From contig NC_079902.1 of the NCBI RefSeq assembly GCF_024868665.1, positions 17,723,450 to 17,787,449 on the forward strand: DNA of 64,000 nt. The letters are read 5' to 3'. Position numbers and translations under genes: made by a program. Each line of letters opens with the position of its first letter. Positions within the stretch are counted from its first letter, which is position 1. Origin of the DNA: Triplophysa rosa (lineage: Eukaryota; Chordata; Actinopteri; Cypriniformes; Nemacheilidae). The notes beneath the pieces are model-generated. The model searched no databases. It saw only the letters and a program-made list of their open reading frames with translations, and had not been told where the DNA came from. This document shows, in pieces, positions 49,913 through 60,230 of this stretch.

Positions 49913-50275
49913 CTAAAAATTCCATTTCAATTTTAATAAAGTTAACAGAAATTGGCCACTTGGACTTAAATGATATTAAACTGACTTATAACGTTGAAGC
50001 ATTGTTCTTAGCAACTCATAGCATACTGTAAATCCATTGGAACACAAATAATTTCCACACTGAATACTACTTAGTACAGTCTTGCTGAAGGCATCCTATA
50101 ATACTTTCATTGGTGAATTTCTATACTACTGTGTTGATGTTGAGCACAGGGCAAATTTCTAGTCAATAAAGTGCCAAACAGATGCCAGATAAAATCTTAT
50201 TTTAATTTTGAGCACTAACACTACTACATGTCCTATTTTATTAGCTTTAATGCCCTGCTGCATTACTTCACGTAT
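49913..50275. other. non-coding, nothing recognised
   Basis: AT-rich linker between two repeat fragments. Confidence 0.4.
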
Positions 50276-50345
50276 TATAATAGTTCACCCCAAAATGCAA
50301 ATTCTGTCTTTATTTACTCTAGTCCTTTCAAACCAGTCTGACTAA
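50276..50345. repeat. foldback element, left-end fragment
   Basis: TATAATAGTTCACCCCAAAA, GCAAATTCTGTCTTTATTTA and CCTTTCAAACCAGTCTGAC: only the left terminus of the family survives. Confidence 0.6.
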
Positions 50346-51699
50346 TCAATGCCAAAATGTTCATTTTCATATGATGTATATGATTCATTTCATACTACTG
50401 GTTACTGTATATCAACAGATAGCAAAGTGCATTTGCGATTATCTTGAGCGATTGCAGATTTAACTAATGAAAACCGACTCCCGTGACAGCCCTTATTATA
50501 CTGCATGATACTGCATTAGAGTTCATCCAAGTTGATTATCCCAGTAACACCCATTAGCAAAAAAACAGCAATCTATCTGCTGTAAATTATCAACCGCAAA
50601 CAAAATCATGCGCCAGAATCACGTGATATATCATTAGAGAAAAGAGAGATCCATTTGTTATTGTCATCACAGTGATGAAATCCCAGTTCAATGTGTCTCA
50701 TTGAGTTCCAACGAACAGAGAACACACCCTCGTATTATGAGCCATTTTTCAAAGCTGTAGACACGTGGCATCAAATTAAATCTAATTACAGCATTTACGA
50801 CTATCTTTGCTTACTAATACAATTAATATCTATTATTCATGGATCATTCAAAAGCAGCTGTCTCCTGGATATGATGGACTATAATTGAATACATTTAACA
50901 TAACTTTTTTGACCGCTAATGGCACTTAAGTGAAATGTTAATCTCTGTTAAACTGATTGATATGTAGAGTGTCTTATACCAGTGACATGCAAAAAATAGA
51001 ACATCAAATTTGTTCAGCTTTATGAAGCCTATTGACTAAAGAGACTCGCAACAAAATGCATGAAAGATGCATTATTGCATTGGTTAAAGGTCAAAGGTTA
51101 CGCTTTTATAGGCTGTTTAACGGTCCATTTTTGCATGGGGTGATAATGGAAGGAAAGGGGCGGAGAGAAATGAGGAGAGGAGAAAAGTCTTAACTGATGG
51201 AGATGGAGGACCAGTCTGTGTTTGAGCTGGATTCCAACTGGGATTACCGAGAGCTTGTCGGAGGCACCGCATGGGCGGGATGAAGAAACGTAAAAAGCTG
51301 GTACGCCGCTCTTTTCATTAGATCACAAGCTTTGCTGAATATTTGCACTGCCGATGATAACGCTGGATGAGACTGGACATCTCTTACTGGCTGTTTCTCA
51401 TTTTAGTCTTGAGTAATGGATGTGGGTAGAGGAGAGAGATGTGGTGGGTGCGTTGTTTTGGGAGTTCAACCTTTAGAAACATTCTACGCCAGACTTCATT
51501 AATGCATGATGCCTCAAGTACACAACGCTGTGACTGCCAACATTATTTTCCAGGTTATCCCTTCGGAAATGTAATTTCTTATTGTATGAGAGCATCAGTC
51601 ATCTACTTTACATGTTATCTGTGTAATTTAGATGTGGTTTGAAAGCGGAGAAGATAGGCCTTTCACGTGTGCATGAATCTGGCCATTTAGTGGGAATGT
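50346..51699. other. non-coding, nothing recognised
   Basis: Single-copy-looking sequence. The part at about 51110-51420 is less AT-rich. No domain-bearing frame. Confidence 0.4.
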
Positions 51700-51890
51700 G
51701 CTGTATGTATGGGTAAAAAATGCACGGTTGTTTCAACCCATGGTTGGGTAAAATATGCGCAAAACCAACAGTTGTAGATTCATTTATGCTGGGATGTTTT
51801 AACCCAAAATGCTCTTGGTTAAATAACAACAACCCAGCATGGGTTAATTTTTGCATATTTTAACCAAAAATGGATTGCAACAATCCAGCA
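51700..51890. repeat. 'AACCCA' MITE-like repeat
   Basis: Spaced inverted words TTTCAACCCATGGTTGGG, TTTTAACCCAAAATGC, AACAACCCAGCATGGGTTAA and TTTTAACCAAAAATGG form overlapping palindromes typical of a short fish MITE family. Diverged, with approximate ends. Confidence 0.45.
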
Positions 51891-53476
51891 CTTTGTAATC
51901 CAGGCTTGCATTTTGCAGGTTTGCATTGTCTGCAGAAAATTATATGATTTCTAGATAACACAAAGATGTTCATTTGTTTCCTGCTGCAAATTATGAAAGG
52001 TTACGGGGAGTCATTGATAATCATTACAAAATTGGCTATTGTCAAATCTAATTTACATCAGGAAAGCACATTTACATCAGGCTGGAAATCAAATTTCACA
52101 GAACAAAACCCAGACACCAGTGTAACCATACACTGCTGAAATCACCAGGATTCGGTCAGATCTACTGGGAAGAAAATGGTGTTTGTGTTGGGATAACTAC
52201 ATGTCTTTGAAAGCTGAGTTCAGCATGCTTTGCACAGCAAAAACACAACCCTGCAGCGTGCTGTTTAAGCGAGCGTTGTCGATGCATAAACTTTCCTGAA
52301 ATACACGCTTCCACGTGTGGTGTGAAACAGGACAAAATGCATCCAAATTAGGTTTGTACTATTTTGTTTCTGGACATAGCGATGTTAGTTTCCTGTGGTT
52401 ATCACACATCCCTGTGGTATTCCAGATATAGACGGGTCCACGTTCATGACTAAACCTCTTCAGCGCAGAGTGCGCACACAGCGACCTGATAACACACACT
52501 TCAGCCTCCCACACGGGCCCAGGATCTCAGAGACCACGCGAGCTGTACTCACGATTGTTGCTGCTTCCTGCTGGTAGTCCAAATGTATTCACGCTGAGCA
52601 CAGAAGGCATCTGTTTCCTCTCCACTTTTAGATTTTGTGAAGATACGTGTATGGCTTCATCCCTGTCCGCTATTACGAACAGCTTTAGTCAGGAATCACT
52701 TTTGTTTTTTTGTACCTTCTGTATTGCTTCCTGTATCCTGAAGACGCTGTCTCTCAAGTACCTATAAGACAGCAGAAATGTTCAGCCCTTTGCTTCAGAT
52801 TGTTGCTGCACAATGCATTTGTTGATAGGCGGAGAGCAGGTTGTGCCTGGCTTTCAAGTGTTGACTATTACCTTTAGAAGTTAATTCAAGTCAATGCACT
52901 CTGTGTCTATTCCTGACTCTCCCTCCCTCTCTTCCAGCTCGGCTGCTTTTGTGTGTTCATTCTTTTTTAACAGCATTTACGTAGCACATTAACGTGATGA
53001 ATTATATTAACTTGAGCAACCGTGAGGAAAATATGCTTGTGACTATATCATTTTGAGCGGTGGTCGAAATGCATCCAGAAGCCATTAATTCTCATTGTTA
53101 AGGACTTCCTAGGGAGGCAAACCTGTTTTAGCCGCCGAGTCTCGCAGCAGGGCTCTTTGTGCTGTTCCCCATTGTGAGAAGTTTGCACATAAATGATGAA
53201 CCTCAATGTAAATATGTTCAATAGTCTCCCCACATCAGATTAGATATATGCGGCCCACACGGAGGCTGAGAGAGCTTGTAGCTGCAGACGATATGAAGGT
53301 TGTTCAGTGAGGGTTTGTAACCTTGTGTACTGAATCAAGGAACAGAATCAAGGAATATGTACATTTTATAACACGCATTGGTGTATTTGGAGTGGTATTT
53401 CTTTTTTAAATGTCAGTGTAATTGAGGACACTTTGTCTCTCAGTACTACATGCAGTAAATAACATTTTTGCTGGTG
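51891..53476. other. non-coding; candidate conserved stretch
   Basis: No gene. Positions 53040-53260 are non-repetitive and of balanced composition (…GAAGCCATTAATTCTCATTG…), in contrast to neighbours. This is a candidate conserved non-coding element that needs comparison to judge. Confidence 0.35.
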
Positions 53477-54046
53477 CACTGTAAAAAACTCTTTTTTTAC
53501 AAGACATTTCAGCTTACATTACTTTGACGCATCAAAATAGGTTAAGCAATTTCATATTTTTTAAGTTATATCAACCCAGTTTGAAGTTAAACCAACTCCC
53601 CACTATAGCCAAAACTTAAAATATTAAAGGAACAGTTCACACAAAAATGAAAATTCTGTCATCATTTACTCAGCCACAAGTTGTTCCGAATCTGTATACA
53701 TTTCTTTGTTCTAATGAGCACAGAGAAAGATATTTGGAAGAATGCTTGTAACCAAAACAGTTCTTGGCCACCATTGACTACCATATTAAGAACGATTTCT
53801 TTGTTTTGTTGAACACAAAAGAAGATATTTTGAAGAATGTAAGAAAGCAAACTGTTCTTGGGTACTTTTGACTACCATTGTAATATTTCCTACTATTGTA
53901 ATCAATGGTGGCCAAGAACTGTTTGGTTTCAAGCATTCTTCCAAATAACTTTTCAGAATTTTTTATTTTGTGTGAATTGTCCCTTTAGGTTGAAATGACT
54001 TGTAAACTAAGCTGAAACAAAAAATGGGAGGTTTTACAGCAGTTTT
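53477..54046. mobile_element. CACTGTAAAA-ended element, interrupted
   Basis: Left CACTGTAAAAAACTC, then TTTACAAGACATTTCAGCTT. On the right GTTGAAATGACTTGTAAACT and CTGAAACAAAAAATGGG precede TTTTACAG. The words TACAAG-CATTTCA and TGAAATG-CTTGTA are inverted partners. A foldback copy (53624-53988) sits between them. Ends approximate. Confidence 0.5.
53624..53988. mobile_element. foldback element, near full length, nested
   Basis: Left TTAAAGGAACAGTTCACAC and AAAATGAAAATTCTGTCATC, stem TATTTGGAAGAATGCTTG and TTGGCCACCATTGACTACC. The mirrored arm is CAATGGTGGCCAAGAACTGT and AAGCATTCTTCCAAATAAC, ending TGTGAATTGTCCCTTTA. The stem arms are well matched, so this copy is relatively young. It splits the CACTGTAAAA element. 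Confidence 0.75.
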
Positions 54047-55636
54047 AATCTGTGTAATGCGCCTTTGTGCTTTTAGCTTCTGTAAAGATTTGGTCCCGTG
54101 CTCTGGGAATACACGTGACGGCCCTATTCCTAGGCAATAAAAAATACTAGGAAATAAATATAGGAATAAATCACCCTGTCCAAAAATAATAAAAAATATT
54201 CATTATTTACACTGTCCAATGATTCTCAGAAAAAAACATTCAGCAACACAATCTCATGGTAGTTCATAGCTTTTTTTAAACGGTGGTTAATTTGTATGAA
54301 TTTGTACGATCTCATTTTTTTCATCTTTTTTAGTACAATCTGCTTGCACAGCCCATTAAAATGGATTTCGATGAGGAGCTTCATTCGTTTTACTATTAAG
54401 AAAAAGCTTGCTCTTTCTATTACCAATACATCTTTGTGTGTCAGGTTTGACAGAGATTTGAATGACGTCAGTGCGAGTAGCCTAAATGATAGATATGTCA
54501 TTGTCAAAGTTATTTTGCTTGCATTAAACACTTTTTGAAGGAATCACTGAACCAGTAATACATTGAGAGAATAAGAATGTGAGAAACAGTAGTTGGGTTA
54601 CACTCTACCTCTTGGCTTCAATCTTAACACAGGGTTATCAGAAAGAGGAACGAGGAGCCCACTCTCTGTCTGTTGCTTTATCTCTCATTACCGCAGTCTC
54701 GTTCCTCCTGATGTGCTCTGTGTGAAGCTTATGGTCGGTCGCTGCATAATTAGTGGGGTTTTCGGATTCTGCCTTTGATTCTCACAGTCAGAGATGTTGA
54801 TCCCGCCTCCCTTTCTCTGCGGGGGACGAGAGTTTGTGCTGCCGCAGCAATCGAGGGCCCTCGCATGGGGTGGTGGAAAACTGTAAATTGTTGTTCCGGG
54901 CTTTTTGCTACCCACAATGAAGTTCATCCCTCAAAACAGATAAATAAATCAAGCTCACGGTCAGAGGCAATTTTTCTGAAGCACAGTCATCAAAAATGAA
55001 ACAATTTACCATCCAACAAATAGATTACGGAATGAGCAGACTGTTAAACAAAGCTAACGTTTTGTATTGGCATGCCTTTTTTCTTGTTTTAAAAAATTTG
55101 GAACATGTGATATAAAGAAAATCAAATTAACGTCTTTGTTCACAAATTCAAAAGCAATCCAAAGCCTATCAAAGCTTGGAGCTGCGAATAAAGACAACTG
55201 TTCCAGTACATTTTATTTATTTTATTTTGAGGACATATTGGATGAAAGGCGGTACCCCAAACCATGTCAGTCACAGAGGATTAGATTGCGGTGTGTTTAG
55301 GAATCAATGTGTTTGTCATTTCTGTATTAGTCCAACTGCTATTGGGATTTTAAAAGTGCAGAGGTGCTTGTGATTGGATTATGTGTTGAAAGTCACTTTG
55401 TAACTGAAGTAAATAGAGAAAAAAATGCATTTCTTTGGTCATGGGGACCACTGGGGTTTCCTGTTCATGAACCAGTGAAGGTGGTATTTAATAGACCTGT
55501 GAAGACATGTTTCTCACATTTTGTCAAATGCTAACATTTGACAAACATAGGATCGCCTAGAACCGCTCAGAATGTGTCTGATGGCTGGGTGACAGATTAG
55601 ACATCATAATATGCTAATACTGCACATCTGCGTTCT
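54047..55636. other. non-coding, nothing recognised
   Basis: No repeat ends identified. Frames on opposite strands at 54226-54538 and 54688-54999 have no recognisable domain. 54600-54920 is less AT-rich and unassigned. Confidence 0.4.
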
Positions 55637-55780
55637 GGTAGCTCAAATAGAAAAGCGTGGCACTAGCGATGCCAAGATCATTGGTTTGATATTCAGTGAA
55701 TCCACAAAATGAATCCTAATCTATACAGTACCTTGAATGCGATGTATGTCGCTTTGCATCAAAACACCTGCCAAATGCAA
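55637..55780 (+). mobile_element. tRNA-derived SINE
   Basis: Head GGTAGCTCAAATAGAAAAGC (A-box region), GCACTAGCGATGCCAAGATC and a decayed B-box GGTTTGATATTCA. Then CCTTGAATGCGATG and a tail GTCGCTTTGCATCAAAACAC then CTGCCAAATGC, a diverged version of the L2 tail seen at 3940-3970. No poly(A), as expected for L2-tailed SINEs. Confidence 0.7.
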
Positions 55781-58700
55781 CACTTCTCAACCTATAAGAT
55801 AAGAAAGCGTAGCTGTCATTTTGATAAAAACACATCTTGTTTCCAAAGAAGTATTATGGCATTCTTGCATAAGAATGATTATGCATTGGCTGCGATTATA
55901 TCACATACCCCAATAAAACATCAAGGGCTAAATATGCACTTTTCCTGTGCTTTAACCCGCAAGTTAATTATATATTTCCTTCAGGGCAGCATCATTACAA
56001 GATATGAGACTCATTAAAATAAAGCAATGATTTAATAATGTTAACAATTATCCTCATGTGAACATTGAGGAGGGAAAGGTCTGGTATATTAAGACACCCA
56101 AGCTTGTGCTGACACCAGCGCTGGCGTACGCGAGTGTTTAGTTACAGTAATATTTCAACCTACAGAACTTAAAGATCACCAGAAGCTGATCCATACTTCA
56201 TCTACCGTAGCTGCACACGATCACCAGAAAGGAAACAAGCGATTATTGCACTGCTTAAAATGTAGTGCCTTCTGAGAAACACAATGCAAGTGTGAAAGAA
56301 ACAAAATACTTGTTATTTTTAAGGTTTACGTCTAACGCAGCTGTTTGTGTGAACTAGTTGTTTCTCCAACGATTCACGTACAGCTGGTGTCCGTGTGTGT
56401 GTGTTAATTTGAACAGTAGAAAATAACAACCTATGCTCTGGAGTAACCATGGGGCCCACAATCTTATAGCATCATGTAGCCTTTTAGCACCGGTGCTCAT
56501 ACACGTAAAAGCTTAACAGATGCTCGAAAACACAGCAAGAAAAGGTAACAGCAAATTAACACAACAGTTACGCGTCACTGGCTTATGCTATTTTAAATGT
56601 TAAATACAAACTGCGAGGCGTCTCTATTCGAATGCTAATGTAAGAGTGACCATGCATGCTATGTCGCACGATGGACCTCATTCTTTCCGCATGATTATAT
56701 TTAATTTTGTGTAATTATTCCACAGCTTACACTCTATTCCGTCCCATCATCGCTCTGCCTTGGCGGAGAACTTGTTCGCCAGCCCTTCAGAGCGACGGTG
56801 CAATTGAGCGTCTTTAATCTCAAGAGCAGTGTTTGCTTTAAAAATCTTAATCGTGCCATAAACAAAATATGTCGCCCATCTTCCAAGACTCACGTAGGGT
56901 GCTGAAGCTCATCACATTAGATGGCCCACATCAGAAGAACCAAGAGAAGATACAGCACAGCGTGGCTTTAAAAATGGCTTGTGTTGCTTGACTGCACAGG
57001 GGCAGAGTTTGTTATCTAAAGCCTGAAACTGCCAGGGCCAAAGAGCGTAAAATGGTGGAGAGTATTAGGTTCGGTTCTAGTCCAGGTGACAGAGCCGGAG
57101 AGGACCATTCACACAGTTTAAGCCGATCACAGCCAGGTCTGAACGCCAGACCAAATAAATGTCCCAGGGTCTCTCGTTCAGGCATGCATACATGTCGACA
57201 TATAAGAGCAATGAAATCTTTGCTTATCTGATTCAGTGGTACATTAAATCTGTCAAAACAAGTTTGTAGTTCAGTGTTGGGTGTTTTTTATTGGTCGGGT
57301 CAAACTATCAAAATGTTTTTCATAGATCAACGATTCAAATGGATCGCAAATGGCATTCAAAATTGACTTAGGATAAGTAACACAATAAGAAAAGTATAGC
57401 ATTACAAAACAACAAACACAAATCTCCTTCTGGACTGCCGCAATTAGTTCCTCCGACCCATATGAGATTTACACTGAAAATGTGTTAATGGCATGAGGCA
57501 TGACTCATGTACAAATATGTTGTACGGATTCAAATAAAGTCCAATTGACTCTAAACATAGCTCCCCAAGACAACCAATCAATACCATACTGAATAGCCAA
57601 GAAAGAAGTCACTAAATTCTCTTAATCACACAGCTTGGGGAAATAACCAATGCTCTCAGTGAAAGGTTAACTTAGGAACAAATTGTTTGTTAAATATGAG
57701 GTAGGGACCACATCTTTGGACGTTTATATGTGTGTTTGTATACACTGGTCTGTCAATAGCGTTCTTGGGAAGCATCTGCCTCCTGAGAAGTCTTCCTATC
57801 GCTTCTTAATTCAGACATTGTGATGTCATGTTTACAGAACCGTTCCTTTGCAGCAAGCACCTGCTTTCCAGAATACGTGTGTCAACATAAGCTTACTGCA
57901 TCATTGCTCATTCTGGGAAATCTAAACATAGGTCTGCTCTGTTCTGCTATGAGGGGTGATTGTCGGCTTGGAAAAGATCTGTCTGCACTAAATGTAATTT
58001 CCCTTATTTTAGATTTTAGATTTTTTTTTTTTTTTTTATGCATAATATATATCAAAGAATAGATGTTCTCTTCTTATTACAAGATCTTATTTAAGGCACA
58101 AAATGCACCTTTGGTAAATAAACATATATTTTGTTCAGCCTTTAAACATTTTTAAAGAGATTTTTTCTCATTGTTTTTTTTTAAGTTCCGGTTTTACTGA
58201 CCATTCTGCAATGTTTACATCCCTTTATACATCTTTCTACCCCCACCCACCCGTTTTAAATGGGATTTGGTTGGTGTGTGGCGTTTTATGTTGTATAATG
58301 AAAGTGTGCACACGTGTTTTAAAACTCGAGCGAGCTGTATTTTGGCTGCAGGGCGTCTCTCTCTTTTTAAATTTAGTGCGGCCAATGTCGCACCAGATGA
58401 GGCGCTGTGCGTCTTTGCACTTTTCACAACTTGTTTCACAATCTGTCTGCTTCACTAACACACACCCACTCTCACAAACATGCACGTTACTCTTTAGAGC
58501 GTTCCTGAATTCGTTTTTACACCTTTTCTCAGATATCCTTTGGGAAAATATTGAGACAACCCAAAATATTGCGTGTTTTCATTGTTATATAAATTAAGAT
58601 AATGTTGTGATTTATTGTATTGTATTATATTGCCTGAATACCATTTACAGGACACAGGTTAGACATGAAAATCTTTTTGAACGTAGCTGTTGTGAAAGAT

Positions 58701-59930
58701 TACATTGAAATCTTAATTATTGTCTAAACTAACAAATTAACAATTATAGTGAATCATATGAATAATAGTGCTTGAATTCACTGCACTCTTCACATTTCAC
58801 CCTATTATGCAAACCTGCCCCCTAGACGTCTAACACTGACACATTTCATAATTTATAATGAGCTGTGCCCAGATGTAAAATTACTACAACACTACCATTG
58901 CAGTGTCCCATTTTAGTTATACTTGTAATGTACAAACAGCCCTCTCACATTCAACAGTATGTGTTAAATGTGTGATTGCCATGTGCCTGTTGTTTTCCTC
59001 ACACATAATCAGCTTCTTACTCAGAATATCAGGACCTAATAGATGTGATTCAGCCATGATTTGTCTTTGTGGAGTGCTTATTAAGGTCAATGTCTAAAGA
59101 AGCTGTAAATGTGTTTTATTAACCTCTGAGGCTTCATTTACTCGTCTTTCCAGCTTTTGTAATAATCTTAGTAATTACGTCTCGAATGTTTGCACCCTCC
59201 AACTATTTTTCTATTCATTTGCTTCAGGGCTCAATCTTATTTCCTGGAAATCATGGTTCACATTGTTGTGTGTGTGCTTGTCAGATTGGGCGTGTGTACG
59301 CAAACTTGCTTAAAGTTAATGGAGATTATGTTAGGAAAAGTAAACTTTCGATTTGAAATTCAAGGCCTAGTTCTTTTTTTGCTAGACATAGCAAACAAAC
59401 AGTATCATTCAAACATCAAAACAATTCAGGCTGCTATCTGCTTTTAAACCAGAACCTTATTATATAAGTTAATTAGGTTGCTTGGCGCTCTGTTGTCCCT
59501 GTTCACGGTGTAGTTCTGTATAAATGTTTATAAATAAATGGTCTTTTAATTAAAATGTTTTTGTGCATTAAGAAAGCTTTAACTACTGCAGTGCTTCGTC
59601 AATGAGCCAACATCAGTTACTTAAAAAAAGACATTAGAAAACCAGCTGAACTATGTAGAAATGTGACAGTAAGACCAAATTTTCTGAAGTATTGAACTGG
59701 CTTACAAAGAAAAACACCAGGACACTCACAGGGCTGTGAATTCATGCACAAACAATAAAGTATTATTTGTTTTATTGAATGAACCTTTGTTGTAAATTTT
59801 GTGTTACATGTTGCTAACCAATATCAGTAATCCTCTTTGAATCAATTTCTACCATTTAGCAATCGGAGCATAAAGATGGAAAGCAATAGGATATGAAGAT
59901 ATGGAAATTATAATTATTTTAAAATATTCA
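55781..59930. other. non-coding upstream of the lingo2 coding exon
   Basis: Largest repeat-poor stretch of the window. A 17-18-base T run lies at 58020-58037. About 56640-56950 is balanced in composition and non-repetitive (…GAGCGACGGTGCAATTGAGC…) and is the best-looking candidate for a conserved regulatory element. Overlapping frames at 58211-58597 on both strands have no domain. Most likely lingo2 intron. Confidence 0.4.
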
Positions 59931-60124
59931 TCCTCATTGTATGCCTGTATGACTTTCTTCTGCAGAACACAAAATATATTTTGAAGAATGATGGCAACCA
60001 AACAAAACTGGCCCCCATTGACTTCCATTGTATGGACACAAAACCACTGAGACATCTCAAGATATCTTTTGTGTTCCACAGAAGAAAGTCATATACAGTT
60101 TTTGACCCTCATAAGGGTGAATAA
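59931..60124. mobile_element. foldback element just upstream of the acceptor
   Basis: ATGCCTGTATGACTTTCTTC, ATATTTTGAAGAATGATGGC, CCCCCATTGACTTCCATTGT, ATATCTTTTGTGTTCCACAG and GAAGAAAGTCATATACAG mark the stem of the common family. Both tips are eroded. It ends about 40 bases before the likely branchpoint of the lingo2 exon. A TTG-initiated open frame running from 60069 into lingo2 begins inside it and is not a real coding start. Confidence 0.7.
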
Positions 60125-60160
60125 AATATTTTGGGGGGCATTTAAGATGCCTTCTTCTTA

Positions 60161-60194
60161 CATTCTAACCGTTTCTCATTCTCCCTCTTTTCAG
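60161..60194 (+). promoter_or_regulatory. 3' splice site of the lingo2 coding exon
   Basis: A CTAAC branchpoint match (60165-60169, branch A at 60168) is followed by a pyrimidine tract CGTTTCTCATTCTCCCTC and TTTTCAG, with AG at 60193-60194, 26 bases downstream. Exon sequence would start AGCCATGACAG. A second AG at 60195-60196 could serve as a two-base alternative. This fits the known LINGO gene structure, with UTR exons upstream and the whole coding region in one exon. Confidence 0.75.
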
Positions 60195-60198
60195 AGCC

Positions 60199-60222
60199 AT
60201 GACAGTATGGTGGACTGTTTGA
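60199..60222 (+). other. short upstream ORF in lingo2 leader
   Basis: ATG at 60199, out of frame with lingo2, is followed by six more codons and a TGA ending at 60222 (M-T-V-W-W-T-V). It overlaps the in-frame upstream ATG at 60207 and stops nine bases before the ATG at 60231. Whether it is translated is unknown. Confidence 0.55.
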
Positions 60223-60230
60223 GTCGAGTC

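Noticed and set aside
57270..57295. CAGTGTTGGG as the end of another hAT element
   Set aside because: Only the 10-base terminal word is present. No inverted partner with an 8-bp duplication was found downstream.
1..60000. microRNA genes known from the mammalian LINGO2 locus (miR-873, miR-876)
   Set aside because: I looked for their mature sequences as I remember them and saw no match. The search was by eye and the genes may lie elsewhere or be absent in fish.
60069..60230. Open frame extending lingo2 54 codons upstream
   Set aside because: It begins with TTG inside a foldback transposon and crosses a strong branchpoint, pyrimidine tract and acceptor ending at 60194. The extra residues have no counterpart in LINGO proteins.
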